Counted from the stretch's first letter, positions 7,657 through 17,176 are shown. The stretch: DNA of 32,159 nucleotides from Nevskia sp. (GCA_030694365.1 JAUXYM010000069.1:1-32159); one strand, 5' to 3'. Notes: generated by a model from the sequence alone, not told the origin. Translations and numbers: made by a program.

Positions 7657-8595
7657 TCAGTGAACGTAGACCGGGCCGACTAGTTCGCTGCCCAGCGTCT
7701 TGCCGCTGCTGTCGGCCAGTTCCGGACGCAGGATCACCGTGTAGCGGCCCGCAGCCACGCCCTTGAACGCCAGCACGCGCGGGTTGTTGCCGGACGACCA
7801 GGCGCCGCTCGGCGTCTTGCCACGCGAGTCGACCAGCTTGATATGGCTGGCCGCCGCTGCCGGGTCGACCGCGTTGTTGAACATCAGCACCACGGCCTTT
7901 TCCGACGAGGCTTCGCCGGCATAGACCAGGCCCAAGCCGGCCGAGGACTGAGTGCCGGTCTTCGACCACCAGCTGGAAATCACGTCGGAACCGTTGCCGG
8001 CCTTCGGACGGGCGACGGGCTTGGCAGCCGGCTTGCTGGCGGCCTTGGGCGCATCGCTGCTCGGTGCCGCGGCAACCACCTCGGGCTTCGGCGCCGGCTT
8101 CGGCTTGGCGGCCTTCGGGGCAGGCGCAGCGGTCGGGGCCGGTTCGCGGACAGCCGGCGCAGCCGATTCATTGGCAATGCGGGTGGCGACTTCGCTGGCC
8201 ACGTTCTCGGCAATCTTGCGGGCTTCCTCTTCGCTCAGCGAGGAGTTGTCGCCGCCTGCCGCCGGAGCCACCGGGGTGACCGCGACTGGGGTGCCTTCGT
8301 CACGGCCGATGTTCTCGGCAATCTTGCGGGCGTCCGCGTCGGACATCTTCGGCAGAGCCGTGGAGGACTCAGCCGGTGCTTCGGACGGGGCCGTGGCTGG
8401 CGCGACTTCGGTCGGCGCTTCCGGGGCCGGAGCGGGCTCGCTGGCGGCAGCCGGCGTTTCGGTGACCGTTTCGCCGGTGGCGGCAGCGGCTTCCGGTGTG
8501 GCGGTCTTGCTGCCGCGCGGCAGCAGCATGTTGAGTCCGAAGTAAACGACGACGGCAGTGATGACGACGATGACGACAACACGGCTGAGTTTCAT
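7657..8595 (-). CDS. Membrane-anchored Ala/Pro-rich protein with C-terminal Ig-like domain
   Basis: 312 aa. I do not recognise a named family. One N-terminal transmembrane helix (about 5-25, RVVVIVVITAVVVYFGL) anchors it, with the rest probably periplasmic. Residues about 30-225 are low-complexity Ala/Pro/Lys/Glu, broken by two copies of a helical motif (DADARKIAEN near 88 and EEEARKIAEN near 122). The last 85 residues look like one beta-sandwich domain ending in GNNPRVLAFKGVAAGRYTV and KTLG; this resembles the first macroglobulin domain of bacterial alpha-2-macroglobulins, a weak call from memory. The ATG at 8595 has AGGGG 7 nt upstream; a longer start at 8664 lacks support. The linker could span the periplasm or peptidoglycan. 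Confidence 0.75.
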   Translation of the reverse strand: MKLSRVVVIVVITAVVVYFGLNMLLPRGSKTATPEAAAATGETVTETPAAASEPAPAPEAPTEVAPATAPSEAPAESSTALPKMSDADARKIAENIGRDEGTPVAVTPVAPAAGGDNSSLSEEEARKIAENVASEVATRIANESAAPAVREPAPTAAPAPKAAKPKPAPKPEVVAAAPSSDAPKAASKPAAKPVARPKAGNGSDVISSWWSKTGTQSSAGLGLVYAGEASSEKAVVLMFNNAVDPAAAASHIKLVDSRGKTPSGAWSSGNNPRVLAFKGVAAGRYTVILRPELADSSGKTLGSELVGPVYVH

Positions 8596-8821
8596 TGCAA
8601 ACCCCTGTGATGCGGGCGGATCGTTTCCGCTCGCGTTTTTGTGATTTCGTGTGGCGCTGGTCACGCCTGTCGGTTACTGATCCAAGCTGCTTGCAGGCCG
8701 CGTGCCTACGGGCCGCGAACCTTGCAGCAGAAATTTGCTGTTGGCGCTGCTGCCCTTGAAAGCTGCTGGAGTTTATGCGAAATGCCCTTGGCCGTCAGTG
8801 CGTCGAGCCAGGTGCGGACCG

Positions 8822-9106
8822 TCATCGCGAAGCGCTGTCCCGCGCAGCGGCCTTGCGGGCCAGCGTATTGCGAGCCGTCGCTTCGGCAGTGATCGCGGCC
8901 TGTTCGGCAACGATGCGCGCCATGCGCTCGCGGCGGCTCATCGGCGGGGCTGCGGCAACCGATTCAATCGGCACCACGACCAGACTACTCACCACACTGC
9001 TGACGGGGGTTGCAGCGGCCGAAGCAATGCGAACCTGGCTGATCAGCCCGACTGCAGCGGCAAAGGACGCAAGCGACGCGGCGACCACGATGGTGGTTTT
9101 TTTCAT
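8822..9106 (-). CDS. Small exported protein of unknown function
   Basis: 94 aa. It begins MKKTTIVVAASLASFAAAVGL with a predicted signal peptide cleaved near ASAAA (about 28-30). The mature part has a hydrophobic Val/Ser stretch and then a charged helix (RRERMARIVAEQAAITAEATARNTLARKAAA). It has no Cys and no recognised domain. The ribosome site GAGGGGAG about 9 nt before the ATG chooses this start over one 18 nt upstream. It lies 226 nt upstream of the membrane-anchored gene on the same strand. The Ala-rich exported helix could associate with the envelope, but the role is unknown. Confidence 0.6.
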   Translation of the reverse strand: MKKTTIVVAASLASFAAAVGLISQVRIASAAATPVSSVVSSLVVVPIESVAAAPPMSRRERMARIVAEQAAITAEATARNTLARKAAARDSASR

Positions 9107-9273
9107 TGTCAGATCTCCCCTCAACTCGGCTTTACCGATTCAGGCAGGGCTTCATGCAGGATGGCCCGGCGCTGGCGGACTATTGCGCAGCGGGGCCGGT
9201 AGCGTCAATCGGGCGAAATTCTCGGTGCCCGATCCCGAAAAAAGAACAGTTGCTGACTGAATCGTGAAATCCG

Positions 9274-9303
9274 CTGACGCTGTGGCTGATGCGCTGCGAT
9301 AAT
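9274..9303 (+). promoter_or_regulatory. Candidate sigma-70 promoter of the fabG-like gene
   Basis: CTGACG (9274-9279; shares TGAC with the -35 consensus) and GATAAT (9298-9303; one mismatch to TATAAT) are separated by 18 nt. Transcription would start near 9310, giving a leader of about 93 nt. Called by eye only. Confidence 0.4.
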
Positions 9304-9402
9304 GCTTGCCCGTCGTCACGCTTCGGCCTCCCCGCCAGCGCGGCTACGACAGGCAAATTCAGGTTTGATGGCCGTTACGGCGGCCGATGTGATGGAGCTT
9401 TC

Positions 9403-10827
9403 ATGAGCGATCGGTATCTCGAGTTCACCCACTCCGCGTTCGGCAAATCCCTGAGCGGCCTGCTCGGCCTGCCCAGCCCGCCGCGCCTGAAGCGGGCCGA
9501 CGCTGCCTATGCCGCCCGTTCGCTCGGCGGCCAGGCGGTGATGTTCGGTGGCACCACGGCTGGCGCGCTCGCTGCGCCCTTGCTGGTCGCGCTCAGCGAG
9601 GCGGGTGCTGCGGTGCAGATCGCCCCTGAACATGTCGGGCTGGCGCGGATCAAGGCGGCGGCAGCGACCTCCGGCGTGGCGCTGAAGACCGAGCCGAATC
9701 CCGAGGATCGGGCCGCAGCGGCGTTCGCCTACGTGTTCGATGCCAGCGGCGTCGACGGCCCGGCGCGGCTGCGCGAGCTGTACGACTTCCTGCAGCCTCG
9801 AGCCGGCCGCATTCCGGCCAACGGCCGGGTGCTGATCCTGAGTCGCGCGCCGGCTACTGCCGCGACGCCGGCGGCCCAGGCCGCCTTGCAGGGCCTGCGC
9901 GGTTTCGTCCGCTCGTTCGCCAAGGAAATCGGCAAGAAGGGCGCAACCGCCAACCTGCTCGAAGTCGCCCCCGGTGCCGACCAGGCGCTGGCCGGGCCGC
10001 TGCGCTTTTTCCTGAGCCCGCACTCGGCCTTCATCACCGGCCAGACCCTGCCGCTGAGCGCGCCGCCGGCCGAGGTTGCTGAGCCGTTTCAGCAGCTGCT
10101 GGCCGGCAAGGTGGCGATCGTCACCGGTGCTGCGCGCGGCATTGGTGCGGCGATTGCCGCGACCCTGGCCCGCGAAGGTGCCAAGGTGGTCGGCATCGAT
10201 CGGCCGCAGGAAGAAGGTGCTTTGGGCGAAACCCTGTCGAAGTTCGACGGCTACGGTCTGGCGCTGGACATCACCGCCGCCGATGCGCCGCAGCGCATTG
10301 CCGAGGAAATGGTGGCGCGCTTCGGCGGTGTCGACATCGTCGTCCACAACGCCGGCATCACCCGCGACAAGATGCTCAAGAACATGGCCCCGCATCTCTG
10401 GGACATGGTCATCGACGTCAATTTCGCAGCAATCCTCAGGATCAACGAGGCTCTGCTGAAGCAGGGTTTGAATGACGGCGCGCGGATGGTCTGCATCTCG
10501 TCGATCGGTGGCATCGCCGGCAATGCCGGCCAGACCAATTACGGCGCGACCAAGGCCGGCGTCATCGGTTATGTCGAAGCGATGGCCGCGCAGATGGCCA
10601 GTCGCGGCGGGGCGATCAATGCCGTGGCACCGGGTTTCATCGAGACCGTGATGACCGCGCAAATGCCGACCGGCCCGCGCGAAGTCGGCCGCCGTCTGGC
10701 CTCGCTGGGGCAGGGCGGACTGCCGATCGACATCGCCGAAGCGGTGACTTTTCTGGCCAGCCCGATGGCAGCGGCCGTCAATGGTCGTACGCTGCGCGTC
10801 TGCGGCCAGAATTTCGTTGGCGCCTGA
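9403..10827 (+). CDS. 3-oxoacyl-ACP reductase, high-molecular-weight FabG (FabG4 type)
   Basis: 474 aa, about twice the length of FabG. It reduces 3-ketoacyl-ACP or -CoA to the 3-hydroxy form. The N-terminal half (about 1-220) is a degenerate Rossmann/flavodoxin-like domain; the C-terminal half is a full short-chain dehydrogenase: VTGAARGIG (about 239-247), NAG (about 316), catalytic Ser in ISSIGG (about 365), YGATK with Tyr and Lys (about 379-383). An Asp after the second strand (VGIDRPQ) favours NADH over NADPH, as known for mycobacterial FabG4. ATG 9403 has GGAG five nt upstream. No beta-oxidation or fatty-acid partners are adjacent, so synthesis, degradation or polyhydroxyalkanoate supply cannot be separated. 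The ribA start follows 16 nt later. Confidence 0.9.
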   Translation: MSDRYLEFTHSAFGKSLSGLLGLPSPPRLKRADAAYAARSLGGQAVMFGGTTAGALAAPLLVALSEAGAAVQIAPEHVGLARIKAAAATSGVALKTEPNPEDRAAAAFAYVFDASGVDGPARLRELYDFLQPRAGRIPANGRVLILSRAPATAATPAAQAALQGLRGFVRSFAKEIGKKGATANLLEVAPGADQALAGPLRFFLSPHSAFITGQTLPLSAPPAEVAEPFQQLLAGKVAIVTGAARGIGAAIAATLAREGAKVVGIDRPQEEGALGETLSKFDGYGLALDITAADAPQRIAEEMVARFGGVDIVVHNAGITRDKMLKNMAPHLWDMVIDVNFAAILRINEALLKQGLNDGARMVCISSIGGIAGNAGQTNYGATKAGVIGYVEAMAAQMASRGGAINAVAPGFIETVMTAQMPTGPREVGRRLASLGQGGLPIDIAEAVTFLASPMAAAVNGRTLRVCGQNFVGA

Positions 10828-10843
10828 CTCTCCCGAAACCACC

Positions 10844-11452
10844 ATGCCGCAACCGAAGCTGATCGCCACGGCGAAGCTGCCGACCCCATTCGCCGTGTTC
10901 ACCATGCGCGCCTATCGCTCTGTCGATGGCAAGGAACATCTGGCGCTGACGCTTGGTGATCTCAGTGCCACCGACGGCCCGGCACCGTTGGTGCGCGTGC
11001 ATTCCGAATGTCTGACCGGCGATGCGCTGTTCTCCTTGCGCTGCGATTGCGGCTTCCAGCTGCGCGCGGCGCTGGAAAAGATCGCTGCCGACGGCCGCGG
11101 CGTGCTGCTTTACCTGCGCCAGGAAGGCCGCGGCATCGGCCTGGCCAACAAGGTGCGCGCCTACGCGCTGCAGGATGAAGGTGCGGATACCGTCGACGCC
11201 AATCATCAGCTCGGCTTCCCGGCTGACGATCGCGATTACAGCCTGGCTGTGGCCATCCTGCGCGACATCGGCCTGTGCCGCATCCGGCTGATGACCAACA
11301 ACCCGGCCAAGCTCGATGCCCTGGTCAAGGATGGCGTTCAGGTCACCGAACGGGTCGGCATCGAACGCGGCCGCAACCCGTACAACGAGGGCTACCTCGA
11401 TACCAAGATGCTCCGCATGGGCCACCTGATCGGAGCCAAGGGCGAGTCGTGA
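10844..11452 (+). CDS. ribA: GTP cyclohydrolase II
   Basis: 202 aa, normal for stand-alone RibA. It opens GTP to 2,5-diamino-6-ribosylamino-pyrimidinone phosphate, the first step of riboflavin synthesis. Visible: [10 protein letters not shown]; the zinc ligands in [14 protein letters not shown] (C...CxC); [22 protein letters not shown], carrying the catalytic Arg; and [10 protein letters not shown] near the C-terminus. Start at ATG 10844; upstream in-frame codons overlap fabG and are ignored. It is 16 nt after the fabG-like gene and its stop overlaps the GTG start of the UbiB-like gene (GTGA), so the two are probably co-translated. No FMN riboswitch is seen before it, as expected for an internal gene of an operon. 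Confidence 0.96.
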   Translation: MPQPKLIATAKLPTPFAVFTMRAYRSVDGKEHLALTLGDLSATDGPAPLVRVHSECLTGDALFSLRCDCGFQLRAALEKIAADGRGVLLYLRQEGRGIGLANKVRAYALQDEGADTVDANHQLGFPADDRDYSLAVAILRDIGLCRIRLMTNNPAKLDALVKDGVQVTERVGIERGRNPYNEGYLDTKMLRMGHLIGAKGES

Positions 11453-13617
11453 GCGAGCGAGGCACGCCACCGCTGCCGCCCAAGCCGGTCAAGTCGTCCG
11501 GCCCGGCGGTCGTACCAGGGCCAGTTGTCGCGCCCAGCCTCGAAGCAAGCGCTGATTCAATTCCGGAAGTTTCGCCAGCCTCGGGGCCCGCGTCAGTGTC
11601 GGTCACCGCCCAGGTGCGCGGCGTGGTTCGCGAGATCGCCACCCTAGGCATTTCCACCGTGCGCCTGACCCGCGGCTTCGCGCCGCTGGTGGCGCTGCTG
11701 ACCGATGAGCAGGACAGCTCGCGCGAAGATCTCGAAGCGGCGATCGATCGCATTTTCGAAGCGCTCTACGTGCACCCGTTGCTCAAGCACACCGGCCGCC
11801 TGACCCAGGCGCTGCGTCGCCGCCGGCTGATTCCCGATCAGCAGTCGACCGAGGACCTGATCCGCTTCGTCGTCGAGCAGATCGTGGCGCGCAGCCCGAT
11901 GCCGGTGCCGGACGCGCTGGTCAACGAGTTCTGGAATTTCTTCAACGAGCTGTTCGAAGCGCCCGAGCTGAAAGGCCTTGGCGAGATGAGCCTGGACATG
12001 GTGCGGCTGGTGCTGCGCACCTACGAGCCGCTGCTGCTGGAAATCGTCAACCTGCTGAAGGCCGGCCGGCGCTTCAACCAGTGGCAGCTCAACGAGCTGC
12101 TGAAGCGCGCCGCGCAGGTGAAGACCGATGCCGCCATCGTCCGCCGGCAGATTCGCGCGCTGCGCTACATCAAGCCGTTCTTCGCCGCCGATCCGAAAGA
12201 CTACAAGGCGCAGGCGCAGATCATTGCCCGGATGGTCAACGAGTTCGGGCCGTTCTTCGTCAAGATGGCCCAGGTCGCCGCCGCCAATGCCGATTTCCTG
12301 CCCGAGGAAATTGCCCGCGAGCTGATGGTGTTCCACGAAGACGTGGCGCCGATGACCGCCGATGAAGTGCGTGCCGCCTTCGTCGAGTGCTACGGCAAGC
12401 CGCCGGAGAAGTTCTACCTCGGCTTCGAGGCGGACAAGCCGCTGAAGTCGGGCTCGATCGGCTCGGTCTATCTGGCCAAGAAACCGTTCTATGAGGACGG
12501 CCGCGAAGTGCTGCGACCGGTGATCATCAAGGTCGGTCGCCACAACATCGACCGCGAGTTCGCGATCGGCAAGATGGTGCTCGGTCTGGCGATCATGTCG
12601 ACCCAGTACTGGGCACCGCATTCACGCCTGGCGCCGTTCCTGCGCGCAATGCAGGAGCAGGTCGACGAGTTCGTCGCCGGCTTCATCGAGGAACTCGATT
12701 TCGAGGCCGAGGCCGCCAACCACGAGCGCTTCTACCAGCGCAGCCTACGCGGTACCGATCTGTGGCAGGTGCCGGAGCTGTATGGCAGCTCGCGGCGAAT
12801 CCTGGAAATGGAATACCTCGGCGATGCGCTGAGCCTCGGCCGGGCGCTGAACCGCCTGCCGCGCCGCGACCGCCGTGCGTTCCAGGGCAAGGTCATCGAA
12901 CAATTGACCTGCACCGTGCTCTTCCACGTGCTGGTCTATCGCGAAGTGCATGGCGATCTCCATCCGGGCAACCTGATGGTTGGCACCGATGGCCGCCTGA
13001 ACCTGATCGACTGGGGCAATGTCGTCGATCTCAACGGCAAGTGGCGGCCGGTCTGGGACTACCTTGCCGGTGCGATCCTCGCCGACACCGCGCTGCTCAC
13101 CGACGCGCTGATCCAGATCTCGACGCACCCCGAAGACAACCGCATGCGCTGGCACGAGATTCGCCAGTTGCTCGACGACACCTTGCGCAAGAAAGGCGTC
13201 ACGCCGCTGACCCCACGCAGCTTCATCCACGAGTTGCGCGCCGGCGGCATCGACGGCCTGCATCGCCGTGGCCAGACCGTGTTGCAGCTGATGGCCAACA
13301 GCCAGCAGGCGGGACTGGTGCTGCGGCGTGATTTCCTGCATCTGTCGCGGGCCTTGATGGCCCTGGTCGGCAGCTACGGCACGCTCTACGAAGGCGATAG
13401 CCGACGCAGGCTGTTCGGCGATCTCGCCCGGGTGGTGCTGCGCCTGCCGTTCACCCTGGGCCGCGATGTGCTGCGCCAGGAATTGCGCGATCTGCCGTGG
13501 CACCTTGGGCGCTTCAAGCGCAGCCCGGAGCGGCTGCCGAAAGTGCCGGTGCCGATGATGACGCCACTGCCGCAGCGTGCCGGCCCGCCGCCGGGTGTGT
13601 TGACGGCAGGGAGCTGA
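11449..13617 (+). CDS. AarF/UbiB/ABC1-family kinase-like protein with altered signature motifs
   Basis: 722 aa, long for the family (E. coli UbiB is about 546). It begins at GTG 11449, overlapping the ribA stop by 4 nt. The first 55 residues are Pro/Ser-rich and disordered-looking; about 60-260 is a helical extension. The UbiB core follows. The family KxGQ motif reads KMAQ (about 272-275). The Ala-rich loop that replaces the kinase P-loop (AAAS in UbiB/COQ8) reads KSGS (333-336), so Gly stands where COQ8A has a key Ala. [16 protein letters not shown] (about 501) and DWG (about 521, usually DFG) are kept, so nucleotide and metal binding look possible. Known relatives support ubiquinone synthesis or lipid homeostasis. 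There is no obvious C-terminal membrane helix pair, unlike E. coli UbiB, so it is probably not the housekeeping UbiB. Confidence 0.9.
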   Translation: MSERGTPPLPPKPVKSSGPAVVPGPVVAPSLEASADSIPEVSPASGPASVSVTAQVRGVVREIATLGISTVRLTRGFAPLVALLTDEQDSSREDLEAAIDRIFEALYVHPLLKHTGRLTQALRRRRLIPDQQSTEDLIRFVVEQIVARSPMPVPDALVNEFWNFFNELFEAPELKGLGEMSLDMVRLVLRTYEPLLLEIVNLLKAGRRFNQWQLNELLKRAAQVKTDAAIVRRQIRALRYIKPFFAADPKDYKAQAQIIARMVNEFGPFFVKMAQVAAANADFLPEEIARELMVFHEDVAPMTADEVRAAFVECYGKPPEKFYLGFEADKPLKSGSIGSVYLAKKPFYEDGREVLRPVIIKVGRHNIDREFAIGKMVLGLAIMSTQYWAPHSRLAPFLRAMQEQVDEFVAGFIEELDFEAEAANHERFYQRSLRGTDLWQVPELYGSSRRILEMEYLGDALSLGRALNRLPRRDRRAFQGKVIEQLTCTVLFHVLVYREVHGDLHPGNLMVGTDGRLNLIDWGNVVDLNGKWRPVWDYLAGAILADTALLTDALIQISTHPEDNRMRWHEIRQLLDDTLRKKGVTPLTPRSFIHELRAGGIDGLHRRGQTVLQLMANSQQAGLVLRRDFLHLSRALMALVGSYGTLYEGDSRRRLFGDLARVVLRLPFTLGRDVLRQELRDLPWHLGRFKRSPERLPKVPVPMMTPLPQRAGPPPGVLTAGS

Positions 13618-13704
13618 TCGCCTTGCCGGACGCTCGTCTGCCGATGACTTGCCGATGATTTTCCTTTTGATGGCCCCGCTTGATGGCCCAGGTTTGATGC
13701 CGCG

Positions 13705-14733
13705 ATGAAAGCTTACCGACTGGCCCGCAGTGCGCTGTTCGCACTCGATGCCGAACGCTCCCACGAGTTGACGATGGCGCTGCTGTCGCGCCATCCGGCT
13801 TCCGGCGGCCTGCTGTCCGGCCGCATCGTCGCTGATCCGGTTCGGCTGATGGGTCTCGACTTCCGCAACCGCATCGGCCTCGCCGCCGGCCTCGACAAGA
13901 ACGGCGAAGCGATCGAAGCCTTCGATCGCATGGGCTTCGGTTTCATCGAAGTCGGCACCGTGACGCCGCGGCCGCAGCCCGGCAATCCTCGGCCGCGGAT
14001 GTTCCGGCTACCGTCGGAGCGGGCGCTGATCAACCGCCTCGGCTTCAACAACCAGGGCGTCGATGCGCTGGTCAAGCGCGCTGGTCGCGTCCGTCGCCAC
14101 GCGGTGCTCGGCATCAACATCGGCAAGAACGCCGATACGCCGATGGAGCAGGCCGAACTCGACTACCTGGCCTGCCTGCACAAGGTTTACGCGGTGGCCG
14201 ACTACCTCACCGTCAATATTTCCTCGCCGAACACCAAGGGCCTGCGCGAACTGCAGCAGGCCAGCCGTTTCGATTCGCTGCTGTCCGCACTCGGCGATGC
14301 CCGCGAACAACTGACCGCCCGCTACGGCGTGCGCCGGCCGATCCTGGTCAAGATCGCGCCGGACATCGACGAGGAAGCGCTGATCGGCATCGCCGATGCC
14401 GCGCGCCGTCACGGCATCGACGGCCTGATCGCGACCAACACCACGATCACCCGCGACGCCGTCGCCGGACTGCCGCATGCACACGAGACCGGCGGCCTGT
14501 CCGGCGCGCCGCTGCTCAAGGCTTCGAACGCGATCCTTGCGCGGCTGCGTGAACGGCTTGGCCCGGACTACCCCCTGATCGGCGTCGGCGGCGTGATGTC
14601 GGGTGCCGATGCCGCCGCCAAGCGGGCTGCCGGTGCCGACCTGGTGCAGATCTACACCGGCCTGATCTATCGCGGCCCGAGACTGGTGCCGGAATGCGCG
14701 CGGGCCCTGCGCGACGCTGCCACGGCGGTCTGA
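13705..14733 (+). CDS. pyrD: Dihydroorotate dehydrogenase (quinone), class 2
   Basis: 342 aa. It oxidises dihydroorotate to orotate on the inner membrane and passes electrons to ubiquinone, the fourth step of pyrimidine synthesis. Visible: N-terminal amphipathic helices (about 1-35) that define class 2; [16 protein letters not shown] with the FMN-binding Lys; [26 protein letters not shown]; the catalytic-Ser segment NISSPNT (about 171); VKIAPD; ATNTT; and the phosphate-binding [14 protein letters not shown] near the end. Length and motifs are complete. It lies 87 nt after the UbiB-like gene; that gap carries two direct copies of TTGATGGCCC and no clear promoter. Linkage to a UbiB-family gene is consistent with quinone chemistry but may be chance. 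Confidence 0.97.
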   Translation: MKAYRLARSALFALDAERSHELTMALLSRHPASGGLLSGRIVADPVRLMGLDFRNRIGLAAGLDKNGEAIEAFDRMGFGFIEVGTVTPRPQPGNPRPRMFRLPSERALINRLGFNNQGVDALVKRAGRVRRHAVLGINIGKNADTPMEQAELDYLACLHKVYAVADYLTVNISSPNTKGLRELQQASRFDSLLSALGDAREQLTARYGVRRPILVKIAPDIDEEALIGIADAARRHGIDGLIATNTTITRDAVAGLPHAHETGGLSGAPLLKASNAILARLRERLGPDYPLIGVGGVMSGADAAAKRAAGADLVQIYTGLIYRGPRLVPECARALRDAATAV

Positions 14734-14735
14734 GC

Positions 14736-14764
14736 GGTTTTCCGGCGGATCGTTTCGCTACACT
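14736..14764 (+). promoter_or_regulatory. Possible promoter of the OmpA-family gene
   Basis: TACACT (14759-14764) resembles a -10 box (four of six) and lies 32 nt before the ATG; the -35 position (14736-14741, GGTTTT) is poor. A weak call, made because the gene after it usually has its own strong promoter. Confidence 0.25.
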
Positions 14765-14795
14765 CTCACCCTTCGCAAAGAACGGACTCTTCGGC

Positions 14796-16022
14796 ATGAC
14801 CTCTCAAATCCGCCACTGGCTGGCGCTGCTTGGCTGTGCAGCCTCCTTGGCAGCTCCGCAGGCGATGGCACTTTCGACCGGTGATCCGCAAGACCAGGGC
14901 AAGTTCTACCTGGGCGCGTCCGGTGCTTACGAGTTCGGCGACGGCCAGCGTGATTCGAAGAACGGCTACGGCTTCCAGGGCACGGCGGGCTGGGCGTACA
15001 ACGACCACAGCTCGCTGGAACTGTCGTTCCTCGGCGTGCAGCGCAAGCGCGATATCGATGGCCGCAAGGACTATCGCAATTCGCTGATGCTCGACTACGT
15101 CTACGACTTCGGCCTGTTCGAGTTCATCACTCCGGCGCTGCCACGCTTCAAGCCTTATCTGCTGACCGGCGGCGGTGCCGTGCTCGAAGACGTGCGCGGC
15201 GACAGCCATGTCCATCCGGCGCTGAATGTCGGTGCCGGCGTGCTGGTGCCGCTGCATTTCGGTTCCTGGGATTGGGGCTGGGGACTGCGCACCGAGGTCA
15301 AGGCCCTGGCCCAGTACAACGCTCGCGATTCCGCACCCGCGAACGAAAATTTTCTGGTCGATTTCCAGGTGCTGGTCGGCCTGAATATTCCGCTGTCGTT
15401 CGGCTCTAGCCGTAAAGCGCCGCTGCCGCCGGAAGACTGCGCAGTCGCGGTAGTCGATCCGGTGACCGGCCGTCAGGACTGCCTCGCCGATTCCGATCGC
15501 GACGGCGTGCAGGACGCCAAGGACCAGTGCCCGGATACCGTCGCGGGCACCGTGGTCAACGAAGTCGGCTGTGCGGCCGACAACGGCGATACCGACCATG
15601 ACGGCGTGTTCGATATCGGCGACCAGTGCCCGAACACCGCTGCCGGCCTCGCGGTCGACGGTCAGGGCTGCGCGGTCGAGCAGACCATCAGCCTGCAGTC
15701 GGTGACCTTCGAAACCGCGTCGGCGGTGTTGACCGGTCAGGCGACGACGGTGCTCGATGGCTTTGCCCGCGCGCTGTCCGGCCAGGGCAACATCAAGGCC
15801 GAGATTGCCGGCCATACCGACAACGTCGGCAACGCCAGCTTCAACATGGCGCTGTCGAAGCAGCGTGCCGAAGCCGTGCGTCAGTACCTGATCGCCAAAG
15901 GCGTGGCCGGCAATCTGCTGACCACCCGTGGTTACGGTCAGGAACAGTCGGTGGCTGCGAACGACGATGAAGCCGGTCGCGCGATGAACCGCCGGGTCGA
16001 TTTCCGCATCGTTCTTGAATGA
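14796..16022 (+). CDS. OmpA-family outer membrane protein with thrombospondin type 3 repeats
   Basis: 408 aa. The signal peptide is about 1-26 (ends QAMALS). A beta-barrel region (about 35-205) shows alternating aromatic strands such as KFYLGASGAYEFG and YGFQGTAGWAY, ending LNIPLSFG. Then come two calcium-binding thrombospondin type 3 repeats (DSDRDGVQDAKDQCPDT, DTDHDGVFDIGDQCPNT) with paired Cys, and an OmpA peptidoglycan-binding domain: GHTDNVGN, LSKQRAEAV, RGYGQ and NRRVDF with the diaminopimelate-binding Asp and Arg. The architecture is that of OprF-like porins that fix the outer membrane to the wall. ATG 14796 gives the clean signal peptide. DUF1289 and thioesterase genes follow closely. 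Confidence 0.93.
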   Translation: MTSQIRHWLALLGCAASLAAPQAMALSTGDPQDQGKFYLGASGAYEFGDGQRDSKNGYGFQGTAGWAYNDHSSLELSFLGVQRKRDIDGRKDYRNSLMLDYVYDFGLFEFITPALPRFKPYLLTGGGAVLEDVRGDSHVHPALNVGAGVLVPLHFGSWDWGWGLRTEVKALAQYNARDSAPANENFLVDFQVLVGLNIPLSFGSSRKAPLPPEDCAVAVVDPVTGRQDCLADSDRDGVQDAKDQCPDTVAGTVVNEVGCAADNGDTDHDGVFDIGDQCPNTAAGLAVDGQGCAVEQTISLQSVTFETASAVLTGQATTVLDGFARALSGQGNIKAEIAGHTDNVGNASFNMALSKQRAEAVRQYLIAKGVAGNLLTTRGYGQEQSVAANDDEAGRAMNRRVDFRIVLE

Positions 16023-16029
16023 GCAGCAA

Positions 16030-16233
16030 ATGACCGACGACATCGCCTCGCCGTGCGTCGGCACCTGCAAGCTCGATCCGCAATCGGTCTGCATCGGCTG
16101 CGGGCGGTCGATCGCGGAGATTGCCGAGTGGTCGAAAGCCGGTAATCCGCGCCGCCTGGTGATGGTCGAGAACGCGCGGCTGCGCCTGGCGACGATGACC
16201 CGGCTGCGGGTCAATCTGCGGGTGCTGTCGTGA
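16030..16233 (+). CDS. DUF1289-family Cys-rich protein
   Basis: 67 aa. It shows the DUF1289 signature SPCVGTCKLD and VCIGCGRSIAEIAEWSK: four Cys (two CxxxC/CxxC groups) likely to bind a metal or iron-sulfur cluster, then a basic helical tail (RRLVMVENARLRLATMTRLR). The family is common in Proteobacteria and has no settled function. ATG at 16030 lies 7 nt after the ompA-like stop; an earlier in-frame ATG at 16015 overlaps that gene and adds only five residues. Its stop overlaps the GTG of the next gene (GTGA), so it is translationally coupled to the thioesterase. Confidence 0.88.
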   Translation: MTDDIASPCVGTCKLDPQSVCIGCGRSIAEIAEWSKAGNPRRLVMVENARLRLATMTRLRVNLRVLS

Positions 16234-16679
16234 GCCAGCACAACCGCGACATCCGGCTCGATGTCTTCCGTCATCGCCTGCCGCTGGATGTCCGCTGGGG
16301 CGATGTCGACATGCTCGGCCACGTCAACAACGCCAAATACTTCACCTACGACGAATCGAGCCGCGTCGCCTATTTCGAGCCGTTCGGTGCCGACGATCCG
16401 CGCATGTGGAAGGACTACGGGCTGATCCTGGCGTCGATCGGTGCCGACTTCATCCAGCAGGTGCATTACCCGGCGCAGCTCACCATCGGCACGCGGATCA
16501 CCAAGATCGGCCGCAGCAGCATGAACACCTTGAGCGGCCTGTTCGTCGGTGATCAGCTGATGGCCACGGTGCGCGGCGTGCTGGTCTGGTTCGATTACCT
16601 CGACCAGAAAGCGATGCCGGTGCCGGAGCACATCCGCGCCGCGATCCGTGCCCGTGAAGCGGTGGCGCCGGAAGAGTAG
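16230..16679 (+). CDS. Hot-dog fold acyl-CoA thioesterase (4HBT/YbgC-like)
   Basis: 149 aa, one hot-dog domain. The active-site strand and helix read VRWGDVDMLGHVNNAKYFTYDESSR, with the catalytic Asp and the conserved HVNN. This is the 4-hydroxybenzoyl-CoA thioesterase/YbgC arrangement. ADFIQQVHYPAQLTIGTRI and GVLVWFDYLDQKAMPVPE complete the domain. It hydrolyses acyl-CoA thioesters in the cytoplasm; the chain specificity cannot be read. It starts with GTG at 16230, overlapping DUF1289, and ends 25 nt from the convergent lipoprotein. Confidence 0.92.
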   Translation: MSQHNRDIRLDVFRHRLPLDVRWGDVDMLGHVNNAKYFTYDESSRVAYFEPFGADDPRMWKDYGLILASIGADFIQQVHYPAQLTIGTRITKIGRSSMNTLSGLFVGDQLMATVRGVLVWFDYLDQKAMPVPEHIRAAIRAREAVAPEE

Positions 16680-16704
16680 TTAAGAGTAGGGGCCCGCGAA
16701 GGCC

Positions 16705-17121
16705 TTATTTGACGATCTCCTCGATCGCCGTGACCCTGTCGTCGACGAACACCACGCGCATCTTTTCGTCGGCATTGTTGCCGTAGGTGCTCAGGCCGAT
16801 GCCGCCGCCGACATTGCCCGATCCGCCGCCGAGCCCGAAGCCGAACGACGGGCCGGTGCGCGCGCTGTAGCTCCACACTTCCTCGCTGCCGGTGGCCGTG
16901 GTGCGATTGAAGCGGCGGCGCGGTTGGCCCAGCGCGATCAGCGCCTGTTCCTGGGTGTAGCCGATGCCGATCTGGCCGGCCGCCAATTTCTGCTGTACCT
17001 CGGCCGGATAGCTTTCGTAGGCCGACTTCTGGTCGTCGATACGCGAAGCCGGTGAACTGCAGGCAGCAAGCAGCACGGCGGCGGACAGCAGCGGCAATCG
17101 GAACAGGGACTTGGCGGGCAT
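16705..17121 (-). CDS. Lipoprotein with BamE/SmpA-like domain
   Basis: 138 aa from ATG 17121 (a start at 17133 adds four residues). The signal peptide ends in the lipobox LLAAC, so it should be lipid-anchored. VQQKLAAGQIGIGYTQEQALIALGQPRRR (about 40-68) resembles the SmpA/OmlA (BamE) fold, where a two-helix/three-strand unit acts as an outer-membrane protein assembly or scaffolding part. A Gly-rich stretch (about 90-112, FGFGLGGGSGNVGGGIGL) is unusual for BamE, and the last strand is RVVFVDDRVTAIEEI. It is not the housekeeping BamE by length or composition. It lies 56 nt beyond a strong hairpin after purB. Confidence 0.75.
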   Translation of the reverse strand: MPAKSLFRLPLLSAAVLLAACSSPASRIDDQKSAYESYPAEVQQKLAAGQIGIGYTQEQALIALGQPRRRFNRTTATGSEEVWSYSARTGPSFGFGLGGGSGNVGGGIGLSTYGNNADEKMRVVFVDDRVTAIEEIVK

Positions 17122-17176
17122 GAGCGTCGGCATCCTGGGCTGTGAAACGAATGAGGTGGGTGCTAGATTCTGAGAC

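Noticed and set aside
8640-8700. Upstream open frame extension of the membrane-anchored protein (start 8664)
   Set aside because: The ATG at 8595 has AGGGG upstream and begins the hydrophobic anchor; the extension has no such site.
9316-10905. Reverse-strand open frame of about 529 codons opposite the FabG-like gene
   Set aside because: Shadow of a complete short-chain dehydrogenase gene; the composition is that of a GC-rich antisense frame.
13634-13704. Direct repeats TTGATGGCCC before pyrD as a regulator site
   Set aside because: Two copies only 13 nt apart in a GC-rich stretch, without symmetry; may be chance.
14766-16631. Reverse-strand open frame of about 621 codons opposite the OmpA-family gene
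   Set aside because: Antisense shadow across three well-supported genes.
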